Shown piece after piece: positions 35,892-47,589 of a DNA stretch of 64,000 nucleotides. A model generated the notes under the pieces. It did not search any database. It saw only the letters and a list, made by a program, of their open reading frames with translations, and had not been told where the DNA came from. Source of the DNA: Ipomoea triloba. Lineage: Eukaryota > Streptophyta > Magnoliopsida > Solanales > Convolvulaceae. The stretch covers positions 32,502,079 to 32,566,078 of the forward strand of contig NC_044916.1 in the NCBI RefSeq assembly GCF_003576645.1, read 5' to 3'. Made by a program: the position numbers and the translations under genes. Positions within the stretch are counted from its first letter, which is position 1, and each line of letters starts with the position of its first letter.

Positions 35892-38190
35892 AATACTCCG
35901 TATATTACATACCATAATATAATAATTGATATAATTAAATACTTATCAATTTTTTTTATACATATAGTATTTGTGTCCCACTATTGTGAAATACTGACTT
36001 TATTATGAATCAATGTTATAGCATCATGTCTTCTTTCGATAAACTATTTTGTCGTTTTATTGAGAGGTCAGTGAATTGTGAACCTGTTAGTTCATTCCTT
36101 AGTTAGGGCCGCAGGCTCTCAATCTGACTCTTATGTTTGGGATATTGTCCCCTCATGACGGTATTTGTTCTTCTTTTTTTTTTTTCACAAGTTATATAAT
36201 ATAGTTTTGTTTTTTTTTTTTGTTTTAAAAAAATAAAAAATAAAAAGAATAATAATATTTCAGCCTATGGTTGCATTAGTCATCCGTGTACCAGCAACTC
36301 CAATAATTAATATAATATGAATTAGATTTTGCAAATTTTATTATTTTGTTGTTTTAAAATTATTTTAATATTATTGATTTTAATATTTGACATTAATATA
36401 ATAATATCGACCATTCACTTTCGTGTGTGTGGTGTGTAAAGACTAGTCCCACTAATTACAAAAATTTTGGAGTTTATTGTAGATTGCTTACCAATTTACC
36501 ATGATTAAACATGAGTTGATAAGTTTCAAGTTAAATACAGTAATTTGGTTTTAAAAAAATGTTTTCTTGGGGTTAAAATTTCAAGAAAAAAGAGATCGAG
36601 CCAGAACCCAGAATTGAAGCAACAGAAGAATGTGAATTGAAGCTGAACTAAAACGTATAGTAGTATACAATAAGTATATTCCAAAAAGCAGTCATGGCAT
36701 AGTTTATGTCCCAAATTAAAGGCTTTCATTATGCAGTAAATCAAGACGGATATGAAATTGTCAAACTATAGTGCTCCACTTTCTGCTTTACTTTCTACTT
36801 TGCTACTCCCTAATTGTGAACATTTTGACTATATTATCCCCTAAGTAGTATTTTTAAATATAATTACACTGTTACTGTACGTTTAATTTCTGCATTTTTC
36901 ATTATTTTAAACACTTGACTACACTTCTAATACGTTTCAACTAACCACTCTAAAATATTAATTTTTTTAATACTTAGGTGATCTCAACTTCGCCAGACTA
37001 ATCATAAGCCCAGGCCACCAGACCCGCCTCTAAAGCTACTGCAAATAAATTACAAGTCACGTAATCAGTCAATCAGTCAAATCTTAAATAATATAGAACA
37101 ATATTTTTATTTAGACTATTCATAATTCAAAATTTATTAGAATTTTTTTTTTTAAGTCTTTGAAATCGACTTCAAATTTTAATAATTGTGTGCTTGCTAA
37201 TGTTATGTGCTACTATTGAGGCTCACATGCATGCCTTGCGCGATGACCTTGAACCGTGCCCCTAGCAGTATGAAAAGGAAAATAGGTATTCAATCGTCAC
37301 AATATAATTATATTGATCAACTCTTGAGATTAATATTAAAATTTTGGTTTGTCTCTTGTCATCATCCTCTAGATGCAAGTTAGAAGTTAATCCTATCACG
37401 ACTCTTATTCCTAGCGTGTAAACATATTGAATTACTCATGAGTATAGTTATAGTTATCCAAGTCATCACCTTAAACATGACATCTTTTTTTTTTTTTTTT
37501 TTTTTTTACATATTATGCTTATTATAATTATCAGAAAAGGACCTAACTTTTATTTTGCATGAGATGACATGTTGTGGTGCTCTGCTGGCCGGTGTATAAC
37601 ATTTATACATCAATAATGCAACAAATATTTTTTCAATATATTATTACAAATGTAGCTAATATATTTATATAATATAAAATGGTTATAATCAAGCTGCAAT
37701 ATGAGTTTTATTATGATATTTTGTTATAGGAAAATGCTTTTTATCTTTCATAAATTTCTCTCCTGATGTGATTTTTAAATTTCTCTCCTGATGTGACTTC
37801 TGCTCATTTGGTGTCATGAATGGGCTCATTCACCATTAATTTTAATAAAAATAAAATTAGTAACCAATTACCTATTGTTATATATACAAACATGTATATA
37901 TGTCTTCGATCAATATATGGCCATCTTTCTGCCACGCACCCACTTTACTAGCTAGCTACTGAGATCGATAGTTATATATACAAACATTGCATGTATGTCC
38001 CTATTTAATTTCGATTTGAACTCTGATTACAACTTACAAAACCAAACTACATGGATGAAATTATAAATTAGAGCTGTTCACCCCAGAAAAAAAAACCATT
38101 TATTCTTTAAAGTCGAAATAATAAATTATGTATTTAATTCGAGAACTTTAAATAATAATAATACTGATAAATTAAAGGAGTTGTGCTACT
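35892..38190. other. Gene-free AT-rich spacer
   Basis: Contains T tracts near 36175-36220 and 37483-37507 and nothing that I can call as a gene or a bounded element. Confidence 0.5.
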
Positions 38191-38194
38191 AAGG

Positions 38195-38345
38195 CTGTTA
38201 ACGGACCGAACATAAACGAACATAGGCAGTTCATGTTCATTTGTTAAGGGTTTTGAGGTGTTCGTGTTCGTTTGTTAAGGTTTTTAAAAATTCTGTTCAT
38301 GTTCGTTTATTAAGCATTCATTAGTGTTTGTTTGAAAAAGAAAAA
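38195..38345. repeat. Short degenerate repeats of GTTCATGTTCGTTTGTTAAGG type
   Basis: Three to four loosely repeated units of about 32 bp follow GCTGTTAACGGACCGAACAT. They look like a transposon terminal region, but no matching second end was found. Confidence 0.4.
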
Positions 38346-38349
38346 AGTA

Positions 38350-38565
38350 TTAAGGCGCCTTGAGCTACCAAGATAAATTTTTTTTTTGCGAGGCCCACAA
38401 AACAAAAGAAAAAAAAAAAAACACACACACACACAAATCTCTATCCTCTCTTCTTTTCCCTCCAACTCAGCCTCTCTGTCTTCTAACTTTGCAGAAAACT
38501 CCCCAAAAACTTCTGCTAGAGATACTCTTAGGACATCTCAATTAAAAATGGTTGCCATTGATCAG
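38350..38565 (+). other. Possible orphan first exon (CA/CT-rich leader, short ATG exon, GT donor)
   Basis: A purine-poor, CT-rich stretch typical of a plant 5' leader ends in AAAAATGGTTGCCATTGATC and then AGGTACAT. This would encode MVAIDQ followed by a consensus-like donor. No downstream exon is recognisable in the 1.3 kb before the Copia array. It could be a captured gene fragment, a gene cut by the array, or chance. Confidence 0.25.
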
Positions 38566-38859
38566 GTACATACTTTGGAACAATTTAATGTTATTTTATG
38601 CATTTATTAATATACCATATAAGTTGTATTAAAATTTAAAATAAAAATGTTTCCCACTCTTACAATTACATACCCTTCCATATTATTAGTCATTTCCGGA
38701 TTAATAATGGAAAACTATGTATTTTCATAGATTATGTGTGAATTGGCTACCCACCCTAAACTAGTAAGAGATATACGTATCCTATAATGGTAATTGTAAT
38801 TGTAGAGATACAATCGATCTCTAGCATGGTCTTTAAACATTTTAGAGCTAATACTCAAT

Positions 38860-39180
38860 TTAGTCCTCAACTATAATGGTTTTCTCAATTTAGTCGTAAA
38901 TGAATTTTTGTGCTTAATTTTAGGTCTTCAACTTTGATGGTTTTAATCAATTGAGTTCTCTATTAATATAGCTTGATAATTTCACCTCTATTAATACCTA
39001 TTTAGGCATTGACTATAGTAGTTTTATCCAACTTAGTCTTCAACTATAGTGATTTTACCAAATTTATCATCGACTATAGTGAATTTTTTCAATTTAGTCA
39101 TTGAATCTAACAATCGAGGACTGAATTGGGTAAAACCATCAAAGTCGATGACTAATAAATATCTATTGTAATGAGGTAAA
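38860..39180. repeat. AATTTAGTC-containing repeated and inverted segments
   Basis: Variants of CAACTATAGTGATTTTACC with AATTTAGTC occur several times in direct orientation, with an inverted counterpart near 39115-39155. This looks like a decayed MULE-type element, since AATTTAGTC also occurs in the termini of the MITE at 35267. Confidence 0.45.
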
Positions 39181-39240
39181 TAAGTTGTATTATAATTATT
39201 AATTAGATAAATTAATTATCGAAAATATCAATTACTAGTC

Positions 39241-39455
39241 AAAACGTGGTCGCTCTCTTGGTCGTTTTATTACGACCACTTTCTAAACGTGGTCGGAAAT
39301 TCCGACCACAGCCTCCGGTGGTCGGAATTAGCGACGAGGGTTTTTCCGGACACCCAAATTGGTCGGGAAAGTGGTCGGAACATTCATTTCCGACCTAATT
39401 AAGGCCATTTCCGACCACTTTGTGGTGGTCGGAAATATGACGATTTCCAGCAGTG
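39241..39455 (-). mobile_element. Terminal fragment of a CACTA-type DNA transposon
   Basis: The right boundary reads on the minus strand CACTGCTGGAAAT, a CACTA-like terminus. It is followed by many CCGACCAC/GGTCGGAA subterminal repeats in both orientations. Only one end is visible and there is no transposase, so this is a truncated or MITE-like relic. Confidence 0.55.
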
Positions 39456-39849
39456 ATAGGTTTAAATCCTTTATCAGTTTGACGTGTCAGAATACAGTTA
39501 AGATTTTCACTATTAAGACCCTCAACTAGTGCATAGTAAGGTGTGTAATAAATATCTATTGTGACGGTAAAACATAAAAACAAAGTTCTATTGACAAAAT
39601 TTATAACTTATTTGTATAATGAATCAAAATATGTCACGTTATCAGAAAATACATGTCATATATATTAGCAACCAGTAAAAACATAAAAGTACATATAGTA
39701 TTACTTAAAAAGAAATTAAAGAAAGAAATTAAAAAAAAAAACTAAATATTTATGAAGTATGTAAAGCGCTCAGCTCATTATTAAATGTAAGGAGTAATAT
39801 GAAGTGCGCAATATAAATTTGTGTACTTATTGCTATACTTATGGAGTGA
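39456..39849. other. Left flank of the Copia array
   Basis: AT-rich DNA ending ...GAGTGATTAAT. Before the array inserted, this would have joined directly to 54415, so it is the ancestral distal promoter region of polygalacturonase 2. Confidence 0.6.
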
Positions 39850-39854
39850 TTAAT

Positions 39855-40699
39855 TGTTGGGAAAAATCCCACCTCCTGTGACAATTAAAAATCACAAGAC
39901 CAACACGGTACACAAATACGAGATAATACACAATAGCCCAAAAATAAATATGAACACAAGAAACACAAGATTTACGTGGAAAACCCCAAAACCACGGGGA
40001 AAAACCACGGGCCACCAACAACAACAATTTCCACTATATCACAAATCTCGGGTACAAAGTTTTAGGCTACCACACGAGCCATACATCCACAAATCATCAA
40101 ATACAATAACTCCTAGGCCAAAACATTCTTATAATATTCACAGGCTAAAATGAATAATATCTCGTACTCAAAATATTCAACTACCACGAACAAGGTAAAA
40201 TGAATACAAATATTACGAGATTATCCAAAGAGATGCCTGGAATAAATACAAGCTGACCTCAAATATTTGATGAAGATAGTACCCAAGAACTAGGCAAACC
40301 CACGACAGAATAGCACGGCAAAACTGCACCAAAGATGAAGGAGAAAATAGTTTGTTCCTTCTACTGATGAACCGCCGAACGCCAAAAGAATAGGAAGAAG
40401 AAAAATGAGTTTTTCTTCCTCTGCTGAACTGCCGAACTCACTGCCTCTCTGTGTTTTTTTTTTTTTTTTTTTTTTTGGCCGAAAAAGAGAGAAGAATGGG
40501 AATGAAAAATAATTCACTCCACTTGCTGCCTCTCTACTGCGGAACACAACAAAAAAATGGGAATAATGCATGCTTGCTTGCTTTTCCACTTGCTGACAAA
40601 GTAAACACTACCAAATGCTTCCCACTACATTTTATTTGTTGTTTTCTTTGTTTGTCTTTATGCTGCCAGCTCAATTCTCACATAGGAGGGACCCCAACA
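39855..40699 (-). repeat. Copia array LTR 1 (845 bp)
   Basis: Starts TGTTGGGAAAAATCCCACC and ends GGACCCCAACA, so the ends form the TGTTGGG...CCCAACA inverted repeat. TTAAT lies directly left of it. A T tract of about 22 is at 40454. By polarity it is the terminal 3' LTR. Confidence 0.9.
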
Positions 40700-40729
40700 A
40701 ATCTCCCCCTACCGACTATGTGAAAGTAA

Positions 40730-43225
40730 TCACCAACTCGGCGATAGAGCAACGAACCTCAGGCCATTGTCCCTTTTGCTCACTCTCCACAACTTCTTCA
40801 TAAGACTCATGTTTTCTCCCCCTTCAGTCAAAAGCACATACTGACTAGAAGAATAACGAGTAGATGGTATCCGCTCCCTAACAGACCTTCTCGGAAGATC
40901 AACTGGAACCTGCGAAGGAACCTCCTGTTCCTGGTGCACAACATCATCAACATGACCATCTACATTAGCTGCATCATCCTGATATTCTGGTACAAGATCA
41001 CCATTCTGAACATTTTCCTGAACCTCATCAACATCATGTGTACCTCTGTGGTAAACTGGCTCAATGTCAACCAAACTTCCACTAGCATGAGATTCTGGCT
41101 CTTTCACTTTGTCAATATTCTCAATGGTTTGATTTTCAAAGAACACTACATCACGACTTCTGACTAGCTTCTTCTGAACTGGATCATACAGCCTGTAGCC
41201 AAATTCATCAAACCCATAACCAATGAAAATGCACTCTCTAGTCTTCGAATCCAACTTAGATCTCTCATCTCTTGGAACATGCACAAATGCCTTACAACCG
41301 AAGACTTTAAGGTGATCGTAAGAAACTTCCTTTCCACACCAAACTTTATCAGGAACTTCATTTTTCAAAGCAACAACGGGAGATAAATTGATAACATGAA
41401 CAGCTGTGGAAACTGCCTCAGCCCAGAAAGAACTAGGCAACTTTGCATCATCAAGCATACATCTGACTCTCTCCATAATAGTCCGGTTCATCCTTTCTGC
41501 TAAGCCATTTAACTGAGGTGTCTTAGGAGGAGTTTTCTGATGCCTGATACCGTACCTTCTGCAATACTCATCAAACGGTCCACAATATTCACCGCCATTA
41601 TCAGTACGGATGCACTTCAATTTCTTCCCTGTCTGTCTCTCAACAAGGGCATGAAACTCTTTAAATACACCAAGCACATCACTTTTGTGCTTCAAAGTAT
41701 AGACCCAGAGTTTCCTAGAATAGTCATCAATAAAGGTTACAAAGTAAACTGCACCTCCGAGTGACCTAACCTTCATTGGTCCACACACATCAGAATGTAT
41801 CAACTCAAGTGGCTCTGACTTTCTTGAAGGAGGATGGCTCATGAAAGAAACCCTTCTCTGTTTTCCAGCCAAGCAGTGAACACACTTGTCCAATCTAGCT
41901 TCTTTAACCCTAGAAAGCTTACTCTTCTTGGCAAGATAATCAATCCCCTTCACACTCATGTGACTAAGTCGTTTATGCCACAATTCTGATACACATTCTT
42001 TTTCTACCACATTCACTGAATCATCAGAAATAGAACTTTGCAAAGAGTACAAGTTAGAATGCTTGTTACCTCGTGCAACAACCAGCGAGCCTTTAGTGAT
42101 TTTCCAATGCCCATCACCAAAGAAACAACAGAAACCATCATCATCAAGTTTTCCTGTAGAAATAAGATTCAGTCTGATATCTGGTGCATGCTTGACATCT
42201 TTAAGTACCAAAATTGCGCCATTGCTTGTCTCAAGGCAAACTGTACCGGTACCCGTCACCTTCACCTGACCATCATCACCCATTCTGAGCTCTCCAAAGT
42301 CACCTGGAGTATATGAAGAAAAGAATTCCTTCCTTGGTGTAACATGGTAGGCTGCACCTGAATCCACAATCCAAGTTGTCTCATGGCATGCAACGTTGAT
42401 GGCATTCTCATCAAAAGCAACTAGTAAGTCTGCTCTAACTACTGTTGCAACTTGGTTCTCGGTATCACCATCATTCTCGTCTTGCTTCTTATCTCTTTTC
42501 AACTTGAAGCAATACTTCCTGATGTGCCCTTTCTTGCCACAATAATGACATTCAATATCTCTACCTTTCTGACCCCTTTGATTGTTTCTCCCCCTATAAT
42601 CTGTAACCAAAATATCTGACTGCGAAGTAGAAGTAGAAGTGTCTTGAGATCTTCTCCTTGCTTCCTCATTCAAGATACCACTCTTAACATATTCCATGGT
42701 CACAACACCGTTGGGAGCTGAATTGGTCAAAGAAACCCGAAATGTTTCCCAAGAATCTGGTAGAGTGTTAAGCAACCAGAGACCAAGTACCTCATCCTCA
42801 AATTTGATGCCCATACCGGACAACTGATCAAGAACGCCCTGAAAATCATTAACATAATCATTGATCAATGTTCCTTCACTGTATCTTATATTCATCAACT
42901 GCTTCAACAAAAATAACTTATTATTGCCTGTCTTAGAAGCATACAAGGTTTCAAGTTTATTCCATAGGCTCCTGGCATGTGTCTCATTAATAATGTGGTT
43001 TAAAACATTATCTTCAACCCACTGTCGAATATATCCACAAACTTGTTGGTGCTCAAAGTCCCACTCCTCATCTGACATATTTTCAGGCTTTGCACTTGCA
43101 AACACAGGTAGATGTAACTTTTTCACGAACAGGAGATCCTTCATCTTGGCTTTCCAAATGTGATAATTTCTACCATTCAATCGTACCATATTACTCATAT
43201 TTGTTTCCATCTCAAATATATCCAA
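40730..43225 (-). CDS. Copia gag-protease-integrase polyprotein, unit 1 (831 aa, no RT)
   Basis: Retroelement polyprotein. In order: a UBN2-type gag (RLNGRNYHIWKAKMKDLL near residue 15), a CCHC zinc knuckle (C226-C239, CHYCGKKGHIRKYC), an aspartic protease (DSGAA at 288-292), a GAG-pre-integrase/HHCC zinc finger (H417, H422, C448, C451), and an integrase catalytic triad (D479, D542, E577; the D-to-E spacing is 35). Pol stops at residue 831, shortly after the integrase C-terminal region. A one-base frameshift near 40815 followed by a deletion removes reverse transcriptase and RNase H; the other frame still reads SYEEVVESEQKGQW, the usual lead-in to Copia RT. Capsid, protease and integrase could be made, but reverse transcription needs help from another element. 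This unit has Glu at 471 (others Gln). Confidence 0.92.
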   Translation of the reverse strand: MDIFEMETNMSNMVRLNGRNYHIWKAKMKDLLFVKKLHLPVFASAKPENMSDEEWDFEHQQVCGYIRQWVEDNVLNHIINETHARSLWNKLETLYASKTGNNKLFLLKQLMNIRYSEGTLINDYVNDFQGVLDQLSGMGIKFEDEVLGLWLLNTLPDSWETFRVSLTNSAPNGVVTMEYVKSGILNEEARRRSQDTSTSTSQSDILVTDYRGRNNQRGQKGRDIECHYCGKKGHIRKYCFKLKRDKKQDENDGDTENQVATVVRADLLVAFDENAINVACHETTWIVDSGAAYHVTPRKEFFSSYTPGDFGELRMGDDGQVKVTGTGTVCLETSNGAILVLKDVKHAPDIRLNLISTGKLDDDGFCCFFGDGHWKITKGSLVVARGNKHSNLYSLQSSISDDSVNVVEKECVSELWHKRLSHMSVKGIDYLAKKSKLSRVKEARLDKCVHCLAGKQRRVSFMSHPPSRKSEPLELIHSDVCGPMKVRSLGGAVYFVTFIDDYSRKLWVYTLKHKSDVLGVFKEFHALVERQTGKKLKCIRTDNGGEYCGPFDEYCRRYGIRHQKTPPKTPQLNGLAERMNRTIMERVRCMLDDAKLPSSFWAEAVSTAVHVINLSPVVALKNEVPDKVWCGKEVSYDHLKVFGCKAFVHVPRDERSKLDSKTRECIFIGYGFDEFGYRLYDPVQKKLVRSRDVVFFENQTIENIDKVKEPESHASGSLVDIEPVYHRGTHDVDEVQENVQNGDLVPEYQDDAANVDGHVDDVVHQEQEVPSQVPVDLPRRSVRERIPSTRYSSSQYVLLTEGGENMSLMKKLWRVSKRDNGLRFVALSPSW

Positions 43226-43268
43226 TTAACAACAAAGGCTGTCAAAAAATACCAAATCAACAACCAGG

Positions 43269-43280
43269 GCTCTGATACCA
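43269..43280 (-). promoter_or_regulatory. Primer binding site, tRNA-Met type (unit 1)
   Basis: On the minus strand TGGTATCAGAGC, complementary to the 3' end of plant initiator tRNA-Met and typical of Copia elements. It sits three bases inside the adjoining LTR. Equivalent sites occur at about 46699-46710, 50129-50140, 53559-53570 and 59766-59777. Confidence 0.88.
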
Positions 43281-43283
43281 CTT

Positions 43284-44129
43284 TGTTGGGAAAAATCCCA
43301 CCTCCTGTGACAATTAAAAATCACAAGACCAACACGGTACACAAATACGAGATAATACACAATAGCCCAAAAATAAATATGAACACAAGAAACACAAGAT
43401 TTACGTGGAAAACCCCAAAACCACGGGGAAAAACCACGGGCCACCAACAACAACAATTTCCACTATATCACAAATCTCGGGTACAAAGTTTTAGGCTACC
43501 ACACGAGCCATACATCCACAAATCATCAAATACAATAACTCCTAGGCCAAAACATTCTTATAATATTCACAGGCTAAAATGAATAATATCTCGTACTCAA
43601 AATATTCAACTACCACGAACAAGGTAAAATGAATACAAATATTACGAGATTATCCAAAGAGATGCCTGGAATAAATACAAGCTGACCTCAAATATTTGAT
43701 GAAGATAGTACCCAAGAACTAGGCAAACCCACGACAGAATAGCACGGCAAAACTGCACCAAAGATGAAGGAGAAAATAGTTTGTTCCTTCTACTGATGAA
43801 CCGCCGAACGCCAAAAGAATAGGAAGAAGAAAAATGAGTTTTTCTTCCTCTGCTGAACTGCCGAACTCACTGCCTCTCTGTGTTTTTTTTTTTTTTTTTT
43901 TTTGTTGGCCGAAAAAGAGAGAAGAATGGGAATGAAAAATAATTCACTCCACTTGCTGCCTCTCTACTGCGGAACACAACAAAAAAATGGGAATAATGCA
44001 TGCTTGCTTGCTTTTCCACTTGCTGACAAAGTAAACACTACCAAATGCTTCCCACTACATTTTATTTGTTGTTTTCTTTGTTTGTCTTTATGCTGCCAGC
44101 TCAATTCTCACATAGGAGGGACCCCAACA
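43284..44129 (-). repeat. Copia array LTR 2 (846 bp)
   Basis: Nearly identical to LTR 1. It is shared between units 1 and 2, serving as the 5' LTR of one and the 3' LTR of the other. A T tract (about 20) interrupted by a G lies near 43883-43906. Confidence 0.88.
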
Positions 44130-44159
44130 AATCTCCCCCTACCGACTATGTGAAAGTAA

Positions 44160-46655
44160 TCACCAACTCGGCGATAGAGCAACGAACCTCAGGCCATTGT
44201 CCCTTTTGCTCACTCTCCACAACTTCTTCATAAGACTCATGTTTTCTCCCCCTTCAGTCAAAAGTACATACTGACTAGAAGAATAACGAGTAGATGGTAT
44301 CCGCTCCCTAACAGACCTTCTCGGAAGATCAACTGGAACCTGCGAAGGAACCTCCTGTTCCTGGTGCACAACATCATCAACATGACCATCTACATTAGCT
44401 GCATCATCCTGATATTCTGGTACAAGATCACCATTCTGAACATTTTCCTGAACCTCATCAACATCATGTGTACCTCTGTGGTAAACTGGCTCAATGTCAA
44501 CCAAACTTCCACTAGCATGAGATTCTGGCTCTTTCACTTTGTCAATATTCTCAATGGTTTGATTTTCAAAGAACACTACATCACGACTTCTGACTAGCTT
44601 CTTCTGAACTGGATCATACAGCCTGTAGCCAAATTCATCAAACCCATAACCAATGAAAATGCACTCTCTAGTCTTCGAATCCAACTTAGATCTCTCATCT
44701 CTTGGAACATGCACAAATGCCTTACAACCGAAGACTTTAAGGTGATCGTAAGAAACTTCCTTTCCACACCAAACTTTATCAGGAACTTCATTTTTCAAAG
44801 CAACAACGGGAGATAAATTGATAACATGAACAGCTGTGGAAACTGCCTCAGCCCAGAAAGAACTAGGCAACTTTGCATCATCAAGCATACATCTGACTCT
44901 CTCCATAATAGTCCGGTTCATCCTTTCTGCTAAGCCATTTAACTGAGGTGTCTTAGGAGGAGTTTTCTGATGCCTGATACCGTACCTTCTGCAATACTCA
45001 TCAAACGGTCCACAATATTCACCGCCATTATCAGTACGGATGCACTTCAATTTCTTCCCTGTCTGTCTCTCAACAAGGGCATGAAACTCTTTAAATACAC
45101 CAAGCACATCACTTTTGTGCTTCAAAGTATAGACCCAGAGTTTCCTAGAATAGTCATCAATAAAGGTTACAAAGTAAACTGCACCTCCGAGTGACCTAAC
45201 CTTCATTGGTCCACACACATCAGAATGTATCAACTCAAGTGGCTGTGATTTTCTTGAAGGAGGATGGCTCATGAAAGAAACCCTTCTCTGTTTTCCAGCC
45301 AAGCAGTGAACACACTTGTCCAATCTAGCTTCTTTAACCCTAGAAAGCTTACTCTTCTTGGCAAGATAATCAATCCCCTTCACACTCATGTGACTAAGTC
45401 GTTTATGCCACAATTCTGATACACATTCTTTTTCTACCACATTCACTGAATCATCAGAAATAGAACTTTGCAAAGAGTACAAGTTAGAATGCTTGTTACC
45501 TCGTGCAACAACCAGCGAGCCTTTAGTGATTTTCCAATGCCCATCACCAAAGAAACAACAGAAACCATCATCATCAAGTTTTCCTGTAGAAATAAGATTC
45601 AGTCTGATATCTGGTGCATGCTTGACATCTTTAAGTACCAAAATTGCGCCATTGCTTGTCTCAAGGCAAACTGTACCGGTACCCGTCACCTTCACCTGAC
45701 CATCATCACCCATTCTGAGTTCTCCAAAGTCACCTGGAGTATATGAAGAAAAGAATTCCTTCCTTGGTGTAACATGGTAGGCTGCACCTGAATCCACAAT
45801 CCAAGTTGTCTCATGGCATGCAACGTTGATGGCATTCTCATCAAAAGCAACTAGTAAGTCTGCTCTAACTACTGTTGCAACTTGGTTCTCGGTATCACCA
45901 TCATTCTCGTCTTGCTTCTTATCTCTTTTCAACTTGAAGCAATACTTCCTGATGTGCCCTTTCTTGCCACAATAATGACATTCAATATCTCTACCTTTCT
46001 GACCCCTTTGATTGTTTCTCCCCCTATAATCTGTAACCAAAATATCTGACTGCGAAGTAGAAGTAGAAGTGTCTTGAGATCTTCTCCTTGCTTCCTCATT
46101 CAAGATACCACTCTTAACATATTCCATGGTCACAACACCGTTGGGAGCTGAATTGGTCAAAGAAACCCGAAATGTTTCCCAAGAATCTGGTAGAGTGTTA
46201 AGCAACCAGAGACCAAGTACCTCATCCTCAAATTTGATGCCCATACCGGACAACTGATCAAGAACGCCCTGAAAATCATTAACATAATCATTGATCAATG
46301 TTCCTTCACTGTATCTTATATTCATCAACTGCTTCAACAAAAATAACTTATTATTGCCTGTCTTAGAAGCATACAAGGTTTCAAGTTTATTCCATAGGCT
46401 CCTGGCATGTGTCTCATTAATAATGTGGTTTAAAACATTATCTTCAACCCACTGTCGAATATATCCACAAACTTGTTGGTGCTCAAAGTCCCACTCCTCA
46501 TCTGACATATTTTCAGGCTTTGCACTTGCAAACACAGGTAGATGTAACTTTTTCACGAACAGGAGATCCTTCATCTTGGCTTTCCAAATGTGATAATTTC
46601 TACCATTCAATCGTACCATATTACTCATATTTGTTTCCATCTCAAATATATCCAA
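44160..46655 (-). CDS. Copia gag-protease-integrase polyprotein, unit 2 (831 aa, no RT)
   Basis: Same length, domain order and truncated 3' end as unit 1. It differs visibly at residue 471 (Gln instead of Glu) and by a few silent changes. All zinc-knuckle, DSGAA and integrase triad residues are kept. Confidence 0.9.
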   Translation of the reverse strand: MDIFEMETNMSNMVRLNGRNYHIWKAKMKDLLFVKKLHLPVFASAKPENMSDEEWDFEHQQVCGYIRQWVEDNVLNHIINETHARSLWNKLETLYASKTGNNKLFLLKQLMNIRYSEGTLINDYVNDFQGVLDQLSGMGIKFEDEVLGLWLLNTLPDSWETFRVSLTNSAPNGVVTMEYVKSGILNEEARRRSQDTSTSTSQSDILVTDYRGRNNQRGQKGRDIECHYCGKKGHIRKYCFKLKRDKKQDENDGDTENQVATVVRADLLVAFDENAINVACHETTWIVDSGAAYHVTPRKEFFSSYTPGDFGELRMGDDGQVKVTGTGTVCLETSNGAILVLKDVKHAPDIRLNLISTGKLDDDGFCCFFGDGHWKITKGSLVVARGNKHSNLYSLQSSISDDSVNVVEKECVSELWHKRLSHMSVKGIDYLAKKSKLSRVKEARLDKCVHCLAGKQRRVSFMSHPPSRKSQPLELIHSDVCGPMKVRSLGGAVYFVTFIDDYSRKLWVYTLKHKSDVLGVFKEFHALVERQTGKKLKCIRTDNGGEYCGPFDEYCRRYGIRHQKTPPKTPQLNGLAERMNRTIMERVRCMLDDAKLPSSFWAEAVSTAVHVINLSPVVALKNEVPDKVWCGKEVSYDHLKVFGCKAFVHVPRDERSKLDSKTRECIFIGYGFDEFGYRLYDPVQKKLVRSRDVVFFENQTIENIDKVKEPESHASGSLVDIEPVYHRGTHDVDEVQENVQNGDLVPEYQDDAANVDGHVDDVVHQEQEVPSQVPVDLPRRSVRERIPSTRYSSSQYVLLTEGGENMSLMKKLWRVSKRDNGLRFVALSPSW

Positions 46656-46713
46656 TTAACAACAAAGGCTGTCAAAAAATACCAAATCAACAACCAGGGC
46701 TCTGATACCACTT

Positions 46714-47559
46714 TGTTGGGAAAAATCCCACCTCCTGTGACAATTAAAAATCACAAGACCAACACGGTACACAAATACGAGATAATACACAATAGCCCAA
46801 AAATAAATATGAACACAAGAAACACAAGATTTACGTGGAAAACCCCAAAACCACGGGGAAAAACCACGGGCCACCAACAACAACAATTTCCACTATATCA
46901 CAAATCTCGGGTACAAAGTTTTAGGCTACCACACGAGCCATACATCCACAAATCATCAAATACAATAACTCCTAGGCCAAAACATTCTTATAATATTCAC
47001 AGGCTAAAATGAATAATATCTCGTACTCAAAATATTCAACTACCACGAACAAGGTAAAATGAATACAAATATTACGAGATTATCCAAAGAGATGCCTGGA
47101 ATAAATACAAGCTGACCTCAAATATTTGATGAAGATAGTACCCAAGAACTAGGCAAACCCACGACAGAATAGCACGGCAAAACTGCACCAAAGATGAAGG
47201 AGAAAATAGTTTGTTCCTTCTACTGATGAACCGCCGAACGCCAAAAGAATAGGAAGAAGAAAAATGAGTTTTTCTTCCTCTGCTGAACTGCCGAACTCAC
47301 TGCCTCTCTGTGTTTTTTTTTTTTTTTTTTTTTGTTGGCCGAAAAAGAGAGAAGAATGGGAATGAAAAATAATTCACTCCACTTGCTGCCTCTCTACTGC
47401 GGAACACAACAAAAAAATGGGAATAATGCATGCTTGCTTGCTTTTCCACTTGCTGACAAAGTAAACACTACCAAATGCTTCCCACTACATTTTATTTGTT
47501 GTTTTCTTTGTTTGTCTTTATGCTGCCAGCTCAATTCTCACATAGGAGGGACCCCAACA
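46714..47559 (-). repeat. Copia array LTR 3 (846 bp)
   Basis: Shared between units 2 and 3. Near-identical to LTR 2. Confidence 0.88.
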
Positions 47560-47589
47560 AATCTCCCCCTACCGACTATGTGAAAGTAA

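Noticed and set aside
43160..43582. 140-aa and 100-aa plus-strand frames repeated in every Copia array unit
   Set aside because: They are antisense to the gag start and LTR and recur only because the element recurs. They show no domain or coding signature.
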